DNA of 64,000 nucleotides from Acinetobacter calcoaceticus (GCF_016508255.1 NZ_JADVKT010000002.1:434001-498000); one strand, 5' to 3'; positions 17,361 through 27,635 are shown, numbered from the stretch's first letter. Made by a program: numbers and translations. Notes: generated from the letters alone by a model not told the origin.

Positions 17361-17690
17361 ATGATCAACCAAGTCGATTTCTTTAAATGTCTATCTGACC
17401 AAACTCGGTTAAACATTCTTAAATTAGTTTTAAACAAACAAAATATTTGTGTTTGTGAACTAACTGAACAGCTTGAGTTGAGCCAACCGAAAATTTCCAG
17501 ACATTTAGCTCTATTACGTACTCATGGCGTATTGCTTGATGAACGAAAAGGGCAATGGGTTTACTACAGCTTAAATTCGGATTTACCCGTTTGGGCTTTA
17601 GATATTTTAAAAGTGATAGAAGGCGAACAACACGGAACTATAGGCAAACAACGAGGTCAGTCTTTAACCACCACAACGTGTTGTGATTAA
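17361..17690 (+). CDS. arsR: ArsR-family arsenite-responsive repressor
   Basis: 109-residue winged-helix repressor. The arsenite-binding Cys pair is visible as ICVCELTEQL (Cys30 and Cys32) in helix 3, followed by the recognition helix LSQPKISRHLALLRTHG. A further CC pair ends the protein (TTTTCCD) and could add a thiolate. It would bind the dyad at 17302-17337 and release it on As(III)/Sb(III) binding. acr3 follows 103 bases downstream in the same direction. Metal specificity is inferred from the Cys-x-Cys pattern. Confidence 0.94.
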   Translation: MINQVDFFKCLSDQTRLNILKLVLNKQNICVCELTEQLELSQPKISRHLALLRTHGVLLDERKGQWVYYSLNSDLPVWALDILKVIEGEQHGTIGKQRGQSLTTTTCCD

Positions 17691-17793
17691 TATTTTTAGA
17701 TCTTTAATCTGAAAAATATAAGCTTGTTCAAGCTAAGGGCATTAATCCCCCTGTGTGCTGAACAAATTAATGAATTCTTTTGCCGAGTAGAAC

Positions 17794-18837
17794 ATGACTA
17801 AACAAGGACTTTCCTTTTTAGATAGAAACCTAACGCTATGGATTTTTATTGCGATGGCTTTAGGTGTAGCCATTGGTGTCTTTTTTCCACAAGCATCAGT
17901 GTCTTTAAATGAGTTAAGTATTGATAACGTTAATATTCCAATTGCGATTGGTTTAATTTTAATGATGTATCCACCTTTGGCAAAAGTTGACTATGCCGCT
18001 TTACCAGAAGTATTTAAAGATAAGAAAACGTTGACCTTGTCTTTAGTACAGAACTGGATTATTGCTCCAGTTTTGATGTTTATCCTTGCCATTATTTTTT
18101 TACATAGCTACCCAGAGTACATGACGGGCCTTATTTTGATTGGGTTAGCACGTTGTATTGCAATGGTGCTGGTCTGGAATGGCTTGGCGTGTGGCGATAA
18201 CCAATACGTAGCTGCTTTAGTTGCCTTTAACAGTATCTTCCAGATTTTATTCTTTAGCACTTACGCATGGCTTTTCTTAAGCTTTTTGCCACCCTACTTT
18301 GGTGTTGCAGAACAAGTTATTAATGTCGATTTCTGGACTATTACCCATGCTGTATTGGTGTATTTGGGTATCCCATTTTTAATGGGTTTCTTAACACGGT
18401 TGGTTTTAGTTAAAGCAAAAGGTTTAGATTGGTATCAAACCAAGTTTCTGCCAAAAATTAGCCCGTTAAGCCTGATTGCATTACTCTTTACTATTGTCGC
18501 CATGTTTAGTTTAAAAGGTGGTGATGTGGTGAGTTTACCTCTAGATGTGTTGCTTATTGCAGTACCACTGACTATCTACTTTGTGGTGATGTTCTTTGTT
18601 AGTTTCTTTATGAGTAAACGGATGGGAAATAACTACCCACGTACAGCAGCTATTTCATTTACAGCAGCAGGAAATAACTTTGAATTGGCTTTAGCGGTTG
18701 CCATTGCAACTTTTGGTTTGGCATCGCCCGTTGCATTTACAACAGTAATTGGACCATTGGTGGAAGTGCCTGTACTTATTTCACTAGTTTCAGTTTCGCT
18801 ATGGTTAAAGAAAAAATATTACTCTTCAGAAACATAG
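17794..18837 (+). CDS. acr3: ACR3-family arsenite efflux transporter
   Basis: 347-residue inner-membrane protein with about ten membrane helices. Seen: [11 protein letters not shown], the conserved [22 protein letters not shown] segment containing the essential Cys of ACR3 proteins, and the [23 protein letters not shown] stretch. These identify the ACR3 (bile acid:Na symporter superfamily) type and exclude the unrelated ArsB type. It exports As(OH)3 using the proton motive force and completes the arsR-acr3/arsC locus. Confidence 0.95.
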   Translation: MTKQGLSFLDRNLTLWIFIAMALGVAIGVFFPQASVSLNELSIDNVNIPIAIGLILMMYPPLAKVDYAALPEVFKDKKTLTLSLVQNWIIAPVLMFILAIIFLHSYPEYMTGLILIGLARCIAMVLVWNGLACGDNQYVAALVAFNSIFQILFFSTYAWLFLSFLPPYFGVAEQVINVDFWTITHAVLVYLGIPFLMGFLTRLVLVKAKGLDWYQTKFLPKISPLSLIALLFTIVAMFSLKGGDVVSLPLDVLLIAVPLTIYFVVMFFVSFFMSKRMGNNYPRTAAISFTAAGNNFELALAVAIATFGLASPVAFTTVIGPLVEVPVLISLVSVSLWLKKKYYSSET

Positions 18838-18879
18838 CAGAATTTATTTGCATCAGACTTTGCTTAAAATAATTCATTC

Positions 18880-18907
18880 AAGTGCCATTAATTCGGCACT
18901 TTTTTAT
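18880..18907 (+). terminator. Terminator of acr3
   Basis: AAGTGCC at 18880-18886 pairs with GGCACTT at 18895-18901, eight-base loop, followed by TTTTTATTATT. Confidence 0.8.
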
Positions 18908-18924
18908 TATTTGGCTGCTTACAT

Positions 18925-19827
18925 TCAGGTCATTGTGGGTAAAAGTTTTTGCAATAATTCAATGAAGTTTGAAACTTTAGCTGAGTTTTCATTTTCTCTT
19001 GTAATCAAATAAATAGGAGCATTAAGTTTTATTGAATCATCAAACTCGCGATAGACAATTTCATGGTCCCAAAAGTTATGCATGGAGGCGGGCACAATAG
19101 TGATGCCAATTCCGGCAGCAACTAAATTTAATGTTGCGGTAGGACGAGGAGCTTCCTGAATAATGCGCGGACTAAAACCTGCCTGATAGCAGCTATATAG
19201 AATATTGTCATATAAACCTTGCCCTGAAGAGCGGCGGTATAAAACAAAATTTTCATTTGATAAGTCACTTGAACTAATTTTCTCTTTTTGCGTAAGTGGA
19301 TGCCCTATAGGTAATGCAACCATCATTGGCTCATCTAATATGTGATGATGTTTTAAACCTATATCACGGCTGATGGGTGCTCTTAGAAAAGCAATATCTA
19401 GTTTTTCCGAAATTAGCCAATCCAGTTGCTTTTGACTGCCTGCTTCTTCGAGTTTGGTCTGTACCTTGGGATATATTTCTCGATATGAGCGTAATACTAA
19501 TGAAATAAGCGGATGCAAGCCGGCAGAACTTGTAAACCCAATATTGAGTTGTCCAGTTTTACCTTGGCTAACATCTTGGACTAGTTTTGGAATATGTCTG
19601 GCATGTTCTAATAAAAGTTGTGCTTCTTTAAATAAGGCTAAACCTGCTTCTGTAGGCTCAATACCGCGAGGTTGGCGAATAAGTAATTGTGTGTCGAGTT
19701 CTTCTTCAAGTTTTTTGAGTAAACGCGTTAAGGGTGGCTGTTGAATAAATAATCGGCTTGCTGCATGCGTGATATTTCGTTCTTCTACTACCACCACAAA
19801 GGCATGAAGCTTATCTAAATCTAGCAT
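18925..19827 (-). CDS. LysR-family transcriptional regulator
   Basis: 300 residues: helix-turn-helix at 1-60 (FVVVVEERNITHAASRLFIQQPPLTRLLKKLEEEL, a standard LysR recognition helix) and an effector domain at about 90-295 (LNIGFTSSAGLHPL onward). AAAGG lies seven bases before the ATG. It is divergent from the two chrA-like genes with 101 bases between, so it is the likely regulator of that pair. The QQPPLTRLLKKLE form is typical of the BenM/CatM-like branch; the inducer is unknown. Confidence 0.9.
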   Translation of the reverse strand: MLDLDKLHAFVVVVEERNITHAASRLFIQQPPLTRLLKKLEEELDTQLLIRQPRGIEPTEAGLALFKEAQLLLEHARHIPKLVQDVSQGKTGQLNIGFTSSAGLHPLISLVLRSYREIYPKVQTKLEEAGSQKQLDWLISEKLDIAFLRAPISRDIGLKHHHILDEPMMVALPIGHPLTQKEKISSSDLSNENFVLYRRSSGQGLYDNILYSCYQAGFSPRIIQEAPRPTATLNLVAAGIGITIVPASMHNFWDHEIVYREFDDSIKLNAPIYLITRENENSAKVSNFIELLQKLLPTMT

Positions 19828-19928
19828 AGGAATACCTTTTAGGTATGGTTAGTGATAATAAAAGCATTTGTAGATATATCACAAAAGTAGCATTCTATCT
19901 TGGTCAGATAAAGTGAAAAGTAACGAAA

Positions 19929-20489
19929 ATGAACCATGTTGAGATTGCCATGCAGAAGGAGAGCGTACCGACCTGCACAGAACTGTTTTTGGGTTTTTTA
20001 ACATTAGGTTTAATCGGGTTTGGTGGAGTTTTGCCTTTAGCTCGTAAAGTCATTGTTGAGCAACGACAATGGCTAACCCCTGAAAAATTCACTGAGTTAC
20101 TAGGCCTGTGTCAATTTTTACCGGGCGGCAATATTATTAATTTATCTGTTGCGATTGGCATGGAGTTTCGCGGTGTTCGTGGAGCGGTAAGTTCACTGAT
20201 TGGTCTCATCTTTGCCCCAACAGTCATTGTTGTACTTCTGCATTATGTGTATGAACAGTTCCAAGATAATTTAATGGTGAAGCATCTTTTCGAAGGATTA
20301 GGTGCAGCAGCAGCAGGGCTTTTGGTCGCAACAGGCTTAAAAATGTTGAAACCATTATTGCGTAATCCACTAGCCATTTGTGTGGTTGCAGTTGCCATTG
20401 TCAGTATTGCATTTCTGAAAATATCTCTACTCATAACGATGTTGATTTTGCTATCAATTTATTCAGCCATCATTTGGAGACGTGTGTAA
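19929..20489 (+). CDS. chrA: ChrA-type chromate transporter, first half-size subunit
   Basis: 186-residue membrane protein equal to one half of a full-length ChrA (CHR family). Seen: GLIGFGGVLPLARKVIVEQRQWL near residues 30-50, then FTELLGLCQFLPGGNIINLSVAIG, the conserved proline/glycine motif of the family, then four or so hydrophobic helices. Its stop overlaps the next gene's start by one base (TAATG). Single-domain ChrA proteins work as pairs with opposite membrane orientation. Chromate export is the known role of the family; some members may carry other oxyanions, so the substrate is not proven. Confidence 0.88.
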   Translation: MNHVEIAMQKESVPTCTELFLGFLTLGLIGFGGVLPLARKVIVEQRQWLTPEKFTELLGLCQFLPGGNIINLSVAIGMEFRGVRGAVSSLIGLIFAPTVIVVLLHYVYEQFQDNLMVKHLFEGLGAAAAGLLVATGLKMLKPLLRNPLAICVVAVAIVSIAFLKISLLITMLILLSIYSAIIWRRV

Positions 20490-21010
20490 TGGGTGCAGTT
20501 CTACTTACTTTAGCCATCATTTTCACTCAGCTATCCCTCATTGCATTTGGTGGCGGCAATACGATTTTGCCAGAAATGCAGCGTCAAGTGGTCGATATTC
20601 ATCATTGGATGACAGCGCAAGAGTTTAGTGCCTTGTTTGCAATGGCTCAAGCAGCACCAGGGCCGAATATGATGATCGTTCCACTGGTGGGTTGGCATGT
20701 AGCCGGGTTGTCAGGTCTACTTGTAGCATCTACAGCCAAGTTTCTACCTTCTTCTATTATTACTGTGTTTGTGATGAGAGGCTGGTCAAAGTTCAAAGAT
20801 AAAAAATGGCGCCGTGTGTTACAGCTTGCTTTACAGCCTGTTACCGTCGGAACTGTGCTTGCCAGTGCGTGGATTATATCTGAGGCGGCTGCTACTAATA
20901 CTTTGCTTATTATTATGGTTGTTGTTGCAACTTTACTATCGTTAATTAAAAAAGTTCATCCTTTACATGTCCTGATTGCTGGGGCTGCATTTGGGGTTGT
21001 TTTACTCTAG
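20489..21010 (+). CDS. chrA: ChrA-type chromate transporter, second half-size subunit
   Basis: 173 residues from the ATG at 20489, which overlaps the first subunit's stop; longer upstream frames lie inside the first gene. Carries the paired motifs SLIAFGGGNTILPEMQRQVVD near residues 16-36 and FAMAQAAPGPNMMIVPLVGWHVAG near 50-72, the counterpart of the first subunit's motif, followed by hydrophobic helices to the end. One-base overlap implies translational coupling and equal amounts of both subunits. Confidence 0.88.
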   Translation: MGAVLLTLAIIFTQLSLIAFGGGNTILPEMQRQVVDIHHWMTAQEFSALFAMAQAAPGPNMMIVPLVGWHVAGLSGLLVASTAKFLPSSIITVFVMRGWSKFKDKKWRRVLQLALQPVTVGTVLASAWIISEAAATNTLLIIMVVVATLLSLIKKVHPLHVLIAGAAFGVVLL

Positions 21011-21183
21011 TTTAATTAGTTTGCCGACCTGTACTGGGATAAGTTCAAGTTGGTTTTTTTAAATGAAAAGAATAAAATCTAAAAAACCGATTAAATCTAT
21101 AAAAACATACTGTTTCACCTATTTTATGTTTTAACGTACTATGCATCTATTGAAAGAATTTGGATGCATTGGAGAAAAAACAG

Positions 21184-22749
21184 ATGTTAGATCAAAACAT
21201 TAAAACTCAATTAAAAGCTTACTTAGAACGTTTAGAAAGTCCAATCGAATTAGTTGCTGCTTTAGATCAATCAGATAAAGCTGCTCAAATTAAAGAACTT
21301 GTCACTGAAATTGCCGAACTTTCTGACAAGGTCACTGCGCGTTTTGATGGCAACAATACACGTCGTCCTAGCTTTGGTGTTGCTAAAGCTGGTGAACAAC
21401 CTCGTGTGTTCTTTGCTGGCTTACCAATGGGCCATGAGTTTACTTCTTTGATCTTGGCACTGTTACAAGTCTCTGGCTATGCCCCTAAAGTGTCAAATGA
21501 AGTCCTTAACCAGATTAAAGGTTTAAACCTCAAAGCAAACTTTGATGTGTTTGTATCTTTAAGCTGTCATAACTGTCCGGATGTGGTACAGGCGCTTAAC
21601 CTGATTGCAATTTATAACCCAAACACAACTGCAACCATGATTGATGGTTCATTCTTCCAAGATGAAGTCGAACAACGCAAAATCATGGCCGTACCGATGG
21701 TGTTCCAAGACAATGAACACATTGGTCAAGGCCGCATGACCCTTGAAGAAATTGTGGCAAAACTCGATACCAACTCTGCCGAAAAAGATGCAGCAGCACT
21801 CAATGCCAAAGATGCTTTTGATGTATTGGTGATTGGTGGTGGTCCTGCGGGTGCAACAGCAGCAATCTATGCAGCACGTAAAGGCATTAACACAGGTATC
21901 GTGGCTGAACGCTTTGGCGGTCAGGTGATGGATACCATGGACATTGAAAACTTTACCTCTGTGCAAAAGACTCAAGGCCCTAAGTTTGCTGCTGAAATGG
22001 AAGCCCATGTTCGTGAATACGATGTCGACATTATGAACCTACAACGTGTGAGTAAAATCACAGGTGCAAACCAGACTGCAAATGGCTTGGTTGAAGTTGA
22101 ACTTGAAAACGGTGCAAAACTTGAATCGAAAACAGTGATCCTTTCAACAGGTGCACGTTGGAGAGAAATGAATGTACCGGGTGAGCAAGAATACCGTACC
22201 CGTGGTGTCGCGTACTGTCCACACTGTGATGGCCCGTTGTTCAAAGGCAAACGTGTTGCTGTGATTGGTGGTGGTAACTCAGGTGTAGAAGCTGCAATTG
22301 ACCTTGCAGGGATTGTTGAACATGTGACTTTAGTTGAATTCGATACTAAACTTCGTGCTGACCAAGTGTTGCAAAACAAATTGCATAGTCTGCCAAACAC
22401 AACTGTGATTATGAATGCCTTAAGTACAGAAGTGTTGGGTGATGGCTCACAAGTGACTGGTCTTAAATATAAAGACCGTGCCACTGATGAAGAGCATGTG
22501 GTCGAGCTTGCTGGTATCTTTGTACAGATTGGTTTACTGCCAAACACTGACTTCTTAAAAGACAGTGAAGTTGAGTTAACCAACCGCGGCGAGATCATTG
22601 TGAATGACCGCAATGAAACCAATGTCAAAGGTGTATTTGCTGCGGGTGACTGTACAACAGTACCTTACAAGCAAATCATTATTGCCACAGGTGAAGGCGC
22701 TAAAGCATCACTCTCTGCGTTTGATTACATCATCCGCTCTGGGCAATAA
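21184..22749 (+). CDS. ahpF: Alkyl hydroperoxide reductase subunit F
   Basis: 521-residue flavoprotein disulfide reductase that passes electrons from NADH to the peroxiredoxin AhpC. The start is the ATG at 21184 with GGAGA eight bases upstream. Domains: double-thioredoxin-fold N-terminus (1-200) with the CHNC pair at Cys128/Cys131; FAD domain from about 215 ([17 protein letters not shown]); redox pair CPHCDGPLF near 340; NAD-binding [15 protein letters not shown] near 360; C-terminal [15 protein letters not shown]. Both redox pairs are intact. No ahpC is adjacent; the partner must be elsewhere. I did not find a convincing OxyR site upstream. Confidence 0.96.
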   Translation: MLDQNIKTQLKAYLERLESPIELVAALDQSDKAAQIKELVTEIAELSDKVTARFDGNNTRRPSFGVAKAGEQPRVFFAGLPMGHEFTSLILALLQVSGYAPKVSNEVLNQIKGLNLKANFDVFVSLSCHNCPDVVQALNLIAIYNPNTTATMIDGSFFQDEVEQRKIMAVPMVFQDNEHIGQGRMTLEEIVAKLDTNSAEKDAAALNAKDAFDVLVIGGGPAGATAAIYAARKGINTGIVAERFGGQVMDTMDIENFTSVQKTQGPKFAAEMEAHVREYDVDIMNLQRVSKITGANQTANGLVEVELENGAKLESKTVILSTGARWREMNVPGEQEYRTRGVAYCPHCDGPLFKGKRVAVIGGGNSGVEAAIDLAGIVEHVTLVEFDTKLRADQVLQNKLHSLPNTTVIMNALSTEVLGDGSQVTGLKYKDRATDEEHVVELAGIFVQIGLLPNTDFLKDSEVELTNRGEIIVNDRNETNVKGVFAAGDCTTVPYKQIIIATGEGAKASLSAFDYIIRSGQ

Positions 22750-22765
22750 AATTTAAGGCTAAAAC

Positions 22766-22801
22766 AAAAGAGCCAAAGGTTATCCTTTGGCTCTTTTTTA
22801 T
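22766..22801. terminator. Terminator of ahpF (also usable from the minus strand)
   Basis: AAAGAGCCAAAGG and CCTTTGGCTCTTT form a perfect 13-bp stem around TTAT, followed by a T-run, between the convergent ahpF and lipoprotein hydrolase genes. Confidence 0.9.
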
Positions 22802-22803
22802 TT

Positions 22804-24810
22804 TTATGGTTTATATAAACCATGTTCGACTAAATGCTCTCGTAAAATACGGCGGAGTTCTAATACAGCTTGCGGAGTGAGCTGGATTGAATGTCCCCCT
22901 GGGAGAACTTTCTCAGACTTGGCACCTTCTAAGTGAGCACTCTTATAAGGAACAATACCATCCGTAATTACATTGGGATCATCACTCTTGGTGATATTTC
23001 CCATAATTGAGTGAAAAACCAATCCTTTATGAGGGTTAATATTTTCTGTAAGTTCCATAAATTTAGATTGATGACTTAAGTCACTTGGACCATTTTGAAT
23101 CAAGCCATTATCAATATTACCCAAGAAATCTTTAACATCTAGATTTTCGGTGGTGAGAGACGTTGCTACAGCTGACAAAAATGCACCTGGTAGGCGAATA
23201 ATTTTACGAGCAGCTAAAGTAAACCAACGATCTGCATAGTCTGTACCTTTGTGAGGTGATGCCAAGAAAATTGCACGATCAAAATTATTGATGGAATGCA
23301 TTTGCAATCGTTCAGTAACCATTGGGTGTTTCTTAAAGCGGTTTTGCTGACGAATCGTCATCAACTCTAAAGCTGGTTTAGTGATATCTGCGTCACTGAC
23401 CAATAATCGGCTAATAATCCCACCCATACTATGTCCAACAAGTACAGCATCATGTGCAGCAGGGTCACTTGGGTTCAACGAACCAAACGCTTGTTTAAGC
23501 AGAGCATAAGTTTGGAAACGGCTTTCCAAAATAGGCATGTTGGTCGAATAGAAAACTTGCCAAACTTGATAATGATCTCTTAAAACCGTGTCACCCATAA
23601 CATCATTGGTCAAAGCAATCCATGCCTCAGGACTACTTGCTAGCCCATGAACTAACACAATAATTTTCTTATTTGGATTATAAGGCTCAAGCATATATAG
23701 ATGTGGCATGGTCAAGTGCTGATCACGATCAATCAAACTTAAATAAGCCGCAACACCTAAATTATTTTCCGCTAACCATAAACCATAAGGTGCCGAAAAG
23801 TTGGCCGCTAATGGATATTGTTTTCCTGCGACATTAATGTTGTCGGTACGGTACGGATCATAAACTCGAATCACAAATTCGGGGTTATTTATAATTTCTT
23901 CAACAGTTGTTGCATGTTTAGGCTCTGCGACAATAGTTGCAGCTAAATAACGCGCATGATGAATATTAGGATTCATCCCATCTTTATAAGTGTAGTTGAG
24001 AGGATCTAAAATATATTCATTGGTTTCATTTTTCACAGTATTTGGAAAAACGGCCACAAACTCTGATCCAAAACCATCTCTACGATTTATGGTTCTTAAA
24101 CCAGAAAAATTTAAGTTATAACTCGAAATTAATTTTTCTAGTTTTTGACCTGTAAGTTGTCGATGAAATTCAAAATCAATTGAATAGACACTTTTACCAA
24201 TACGTATTTGAGGTTCTACAGTATCTTTTTTAGGATAGCGTAAATCATAAATACTCACCATTTTAGCGATGGCTTGATTGTAAAAGTCACGAATTTGAAC
24301 TTGCCTATTATCAAAAATACGATCGGCAGGTAAGCGTTTCGTTGCAAAAAGATAAGCGTAGCTATAACGGATACTTTTATCGAGTAAATCTAATTGTTGG
24401 TCTAAACAATCATCATATTTATTTTGAATCGTTTTCTGTTCTTCTATGCCTCTATGTTTGCTAAATCTACTAATTTTACAATCTGAAGAGTTTGACAATG
24501 CCATCGCCTTGGCGAGATACATTTCACTGGCAGATGAGAGAAATTGTTCATCAAGAACCTGAGGAAGCTTTTTTAACTGATTAACACAAGTTTCAGGTGA
24601 TTCGGTACATACCTTGGCTTCTTGACCTGACATTGATAAAACATTCAAGCTTGCTTCACTCAGTTTGTCTTGAGTGAGAATGCTATTACGTTCATTTGCA
24701 ATAGTCACATTCAAAGCTTGCTGTTTAACATTTACGACCTGACAGCCACTCAGAATTGAACCGAGTAGCATGACCGTCAGTACTGTTTTGTTTCTTTTTA
24801 TTGAAAACAT
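22804..24810 (-). CDS. Large alpha/beta-hydrolase lipoprotein
   Basis: 668-residue envelope lipoprotein from the ATG at 24810, which directly begins the signal peptide; a start at 24849 would add 13 residues in front. Lipobox SILSGC puts the acylated Cys at residue 23. The N-terminal half (about 30-380) is unassigned. The C-terminal half is an alpha/beta hydrolase: oxyanion strand IIVLVHGLASSPEAW, nucleophile elbow GHSMGG, a likely acid in DGIVPYKSAHLEG and catalytic His in LPGGHSIQLTP near the end. The KGTDYADRW stretch is common in PGAP1/lipase-like hydrolases. It probably acts on lipids or esters at the outer membrane. A terminator lies between it and the lipoprotein gene upstream. Confidence 0.85.
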   Translation of the reverse strand: MFSIKRNKTVLTVMLLGSILSGCQVVNVKQQALNVTIANERNSILTQDKLSEASLNVLSMSGQEAKVCTESPETCVNQLKKLPQVLDEQFLSSASEMYLAKAMALSNSSDCKISRFSKHRGIEEQKTIQNKYDDCLDQQLDLLDKSIRYSYAYLFATKRLPADRIFDNRQVQIRDFYNQAIAKMVSIYDLRYPKKDTVEPQIRIGKSVYSIDFEFHRQLTGQKLEKLISSYNLNFSGLRTINRRDGFGSEFVAVFPNTVKNETNEYILDPLNYTYKDGMNPNIHHARYLAATIVAEPKHATTVEEIINNPEFVIRVYDPYRTDNINVAGKQYPLAANFSAPYGLWLAENNLGVAAYLSLIDRDQHLTMPHLYMLEPYNPNKKIIVLVHGLASSPEAWIALTNDVMGDTVLRDHYQVWQVFYSTNMPILESRFQTYALLKQAFGSLNPSDPAAHDAVLVGHSMGGIISRLLVSDADITKPALELMTIRQQNRFKKHPMVTERLQMHSINNFDRAIFLASPHKGTDYADRWFTLAARKIIRLPGAFLSAVATSLTTENLDVKDFLGNIDNGLIQNGPSDLSHQSKFMELTENINPHKGLVFHSIMGNITKSDDPNVITDGIVPYKSAHLEGAKSEKVLPGGHSIQLTPQAVLELRRILREHLVEHGLYKP

Positions 24811-24882
24811 TAGGGTCAAAATATAGTGGCTCAATGGTGTGTAGATCATACAAATTTTAAAATATTTTTCAAATGATCAAAT

Positions 24883-24914
24883 AAAAAAAAGGGCTGTCAA
24901 AACAGCCCTTTTTT
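24883..24914 (-). terminator. Terminator of the TPR-like lipoprotein gene
   Basis: GGGCTGT (24891-24897) and ACAGCCC (24902-24908) with CAAA loop, flanked by an A-run and a T-run. It lies after the 25868-24927 gene, so the hydrolase downstream probably has its own promoter. Confidence 0.85.
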
Positions 24915-24926
24915 ATCTAATTAAGC

Positions 24927-25868
24927 TTATTTCTTAGGTGTAGCACTAGGCGTAGTTGCAGACATTGCAGGGTTAGTTAAAACTTGCCATACATTCCAAC
25001 GACCTTGTTTTTCAATTTCTTGAATTAAACGATCAGCAATTTCCGATTCATCTGGATATTTAACTTTATAATTTTTAAGCGTCTGGATAGCATTTTTCTT
25101 TTGCTCCATCGCAATATAGTTATTTGCAGAAGCTAAATAAGCTTCTTGAACATTGCCTTTAATTGCTTTATCTAAATATGGAATGGCTTCACGTTGACCG
25201 CCACCTTCAGATAAACCAAAACCAAACCAGAAGTTTGTTTCTGCATCATCAGGACTTATTTTTAAAAGTCTTTGAGCATATTCTAAAGATCTAGTGGTGT
25301 GAGCAGTACCTAAATCAAGGTTACGTGCAAGAACACTTGCTTTAAAAGCGCGAAGTAAAATATCAAATGATGCATTTGGATTTGCAGCGAGTGTATCGAG
25401 TTGCTGTGTTACTTCTTTAAGTTTACTTTCGAAGCCTTTACGTTCTTGGCGGTCAGTAAAGCGAGGTGGGTAGTGACGTGCTTTGCCTTCTACTAACTGT
25501 AAGAAGTCATCAATACTGGTAACATCAATTTCATTCTCACCAGCTAAAACGGCATACTTCATTGAACGCTGTGAATTATTTACAGTCGGAACAATGAGTT
25601 TATTGGTGTCGAGAGTAAGCTGTTTGGTTGGGTCATCTTGACGGTTAACCACCATTTTCGTTACTGGCTGCGCAGCAGCTTCTTTTAACGCAACTTCAAA
25701 TGCTGGTGGTTGATCATAGTTAAAAGGATTTAGTGCATAAAAAGGTGGAGTAAGCTCTGGTTCCTTGAAAACAAAAGGCTCAATTTTTTGTTCTTTTACG
25801 GGTGCCATTGTACAAGCGGTTAAACTTGAGGTCGCAAGGATGATGTACGCCAAAGGCTTAAAATTCAT
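24927..25868 (-). CDS. Lipoprotein with TPR-like C-terminal region
   Basis: 313 residues. Signal peptide with lipobox SSLTAC, acylated Cys at 19. Residues about 180-290 look like tetratricopeptide repeats (DDAETNFWFGFGLSEGGGQREAIPYLDKAI; EAYLASANNYIAMEQKKNAIQTLKNYKVKYP), usually a protein-docking surface. The middle (about 60-150) is unassigned. A Pro/Ala/Thr tail ends the protein. It precedes the large hydrolase lipoprotein in the same direction, so both may serve the same envelope process, but a terminator separates them. I cannot name a function. Confidence 0.8.
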   Translation of the reverse strand: MNFKPLAYIILATSSLTACTMAPVKEQKIEPFVFKEPELTPPFYALNPFNYDQPPAFEVALKEAAAQPVTKMVVNRQDDPTKQLTLDTNKLIVPTVNNSQRSMKYAVLAGENEIDVTSIDDFLQLVEGKARHYPPRFTDRQERKGFESKLKEVTQQLDTLAANPNASFDILLRAFKASVLARNLDLGTAHTTRSLEYAQRLLKISPDDAETNFWFGFGLSEGGGQREAIPYLDKAIKGNVQEAYLASANNYIAMEQKKNAIQTLKNYKVKYPDESEIADRLIQEIEKQGRWNVWQVLTNPAMSATTPSATPKK

Positions 25869-25973
25869 AGGATCTTCCGTTCATTTTAGTAAAGTCAGAT
25901 TTGGTACTGGTAAGTCTAGGAAAAGCTAAACCGACATGCAAGGGTAAGCGTGTTACATTATGAATCAAGAATA

Positions 25974-26789
25974 TTACGTTTTCGATATCTTGTTTTGTGC
26001 ACCACATTCACGACGCACTTCTTCAAGTATTTTTAGCTCTTCATCACTAAAGGGCTGTTCATCTTGGCTTTCTTTCTTGAAGCTAGGGTCTAGCTCTGAT
26101 AAACGCTGGCATAAATTATTCATACGCGTTTCATTGTGCTGAATACGATCAAGTAAAACGCGCATGCCTTCTAAAATAGGGTCTGATTGATCAGCAGTTG
26201 TCGCATATGGGGCAAAACCAATACTTTGCGCATAATCACGGCGACGTGCTTCATCTTTATCGTTATTTTTGTCGGCATCCTTATAGATATAGCGAGCTGG
26301 GTTTCCTACAGCAGTCACACCAGCAGGAACAGCTTTGGTTACGACAGCGTTGGAACCGACCTTGGCACCTTTACCTACCGTAAATGGACCCAAAATTTTC
26401 GCACCAGCACCAACAACCACACCATCTTCTAAAGTTGGATGGCGTTTGCCGGTCTTCCATGTTGTACCACCTAAGGTAACACCATGATAAAGCGTAACAT
26501 CGTCACCAATTTCAGCAGTTTCACCAATCACAACACCCATACCATGATCAATAAAAAAACGCTTACCGATTTTAGCACCCGGATGGATTTCAATTCCTGT
26601 TGCAAAACGGCTAAATGAAGAAAGCAGGCGAGCTGCGCCTTTACAATCTTTTTGCCATAATTCATGTGCAACGCGATGCATCATAATTGCATGAATGCCA
26701 GGATAAGTAGTAAGCACTTCGAGTGTATTGCGGGCAGCAGGATCTCGCGCAAATACAGCCTTTATATCTTCTTTAAGCTGCTTAAGCAT
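25974..26789 (-). CDS. cysE: Serine O-acetyltransferase
   Basis: 271-residue enzyme that makes O-acetylserine, the first committed step of cysteine synthesis. The start is the ATG at 26789, eight bases after AAGGAGG; it overlaps the end of trmJ by eight bases. N-terminal helical SATase domain ([13 protein letters not shown]), then left-handed beta-helix hexapeptides ([53 protein letters not shown]). The His and Asp of the DHG segment are the expected catalytic pair. C-terminal tail is longer than in E. coli (residues after about 190) and charged. Third gene of dnaE-trmJ-cysE; its presence fits the sulfur theme elsewhere in the window. Confidence 0.95.
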   Translation of the reverse strand: MLKQLKEDIKAVFARDPAARNTLEVLTTYPGIHAIMMHRVAHELWQKDCKGAARLLSSFSRFATGIEIHPGAKIGKRFFIDHGMGVVIGETAEIGDDVTLYHGVTLGGTTWKTGKRHPTLEDGVVVGAGAKILGPFTVGKGAKVGSNAVVTKAVPAGVTAVGNPARYIYKDADKNNDKDEARRRDYAQSIGFAPYATTADQSDPILEGMRVLLDRIQHNETRMNNLCQRLSELDPSFKKESQDEQPFSDEELKILEEVRRECGAQNKISKT

Positions 26790-27621
26790 TGGGTTGATCC
26801 TCCTTGTCAGATAATGCTTTTTTCCATTTACCACTTGTTAAAGCTTGCACACGGCTAAAAATACCGCGAAGTAAATGATATTCCATACGATCTAATTGTA
26901 TACGACCAAACAAACGACGCAAGCGTAAAGGCAGTAAACGTGGATTTTCTGGATCTAAAAATTCAATTTCAGTCAGCATTTTTTCTAGATGAGGATAAAA
27001 CTCTTCCATTTGTTGCTGAGTAACCAAAGGTTCATCCCATTGCATGCTTTGGCCTTGAACTAACGGCATTTCATCTACATTTTGATCAACTTTGTCTTGT
27101 TCCAAAGCAGACATTCGAAGTTCGTAACATACGACCTGAATCGCTTGCGCAACATTTAATACGCCATAGTCCGGATTTACAGGAATCGTTAAATGGTAAT
27201 TTGCCAGAGCTAATTCTTCGTTAGTTAAACCACGATCTTCACGACCAAAAACAATAGCAATTTGTTGTCCTTGAGCGGTTGCTTTAATGGCTTCTTTAGC
27301 GGCAGGTCGCACATCAAGTAAAGGCCAAGGAATAGTGCGACTACGTGCACTTGTTCCAAAGACCAAATGGCAATCTTTAATCGCATCTTCTAAGGTGTCT
27401 ACAATCTCAAGGTGCTCAAATAAATCTTGGGCACCAGCAGCAAGCGCTTGTATATCTGGATGAGGATATATTTTTGGTGCTACAAGAACTAATTTAATGA
27501 GTCCCATTGTTTTCATGGCACGTAAAGCACTGCCAATATTAGCAGGCAAAGTAGTATTTACCATGACAATACGCACTTGTGCTAATTGTTTTGACACGGT
27601 GGTTTGGTCAAACGAACTCAT
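26782..27621 (-). CDS. trmJ: tRNA (cytidine/uridine-2'-O-)-methyltransferase
   Basis: 279-residue SPOUT-class methyltransferase that modifies position 32 in the tRNA anticodon loop. Seen: [26 protein letters not shown] at the start of the fold (Asn of the family's PANIG motif), [17 protein letters not shown] and [25 protein letters not shown] forming the knotted SAM site. An about 90-residue C-terminal extension (from residue 190) is usual for TrmJ. Located 14 bases after dnaE and overlapping cysE, so cotranscribed with both. Confidence 0.93.
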   Translation of the reverse strand: MSSFDQTTVSKQLAQVRIVMVNTTLPANIGSALRAMKTMGLIKLVLVAPKIYPHPDIQALAAGAQDLFEHLEIVDTLEDAIKDCHLVFGTSARSRTIPWPLLDVRPAAKEAIKATAQGQQIAIVFGREDRGLTNEELALANYHLTIPVNPDYGVLNVAQAIQVVCYELRMSALEQDKVDQNVDEMPLVQGQSMQWDEPLVTQQQMEEFYPHLEKMLTEIEFLDPENPRLLPLRLRRLFGRIQLDRMEYHLLRGIFSRVQALTSGKWKKALSDKEDQPNA

Positions 27622-27635
27622 AAGATTTCCAGAAA

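Noticed and set aside
21063..21134. 23-codon frame upstream of ahpF that could be a leader peptide
   Set aside because: No run of regulatory codons, no terminator/antiterminator pair and no ribosome site; probably chance.
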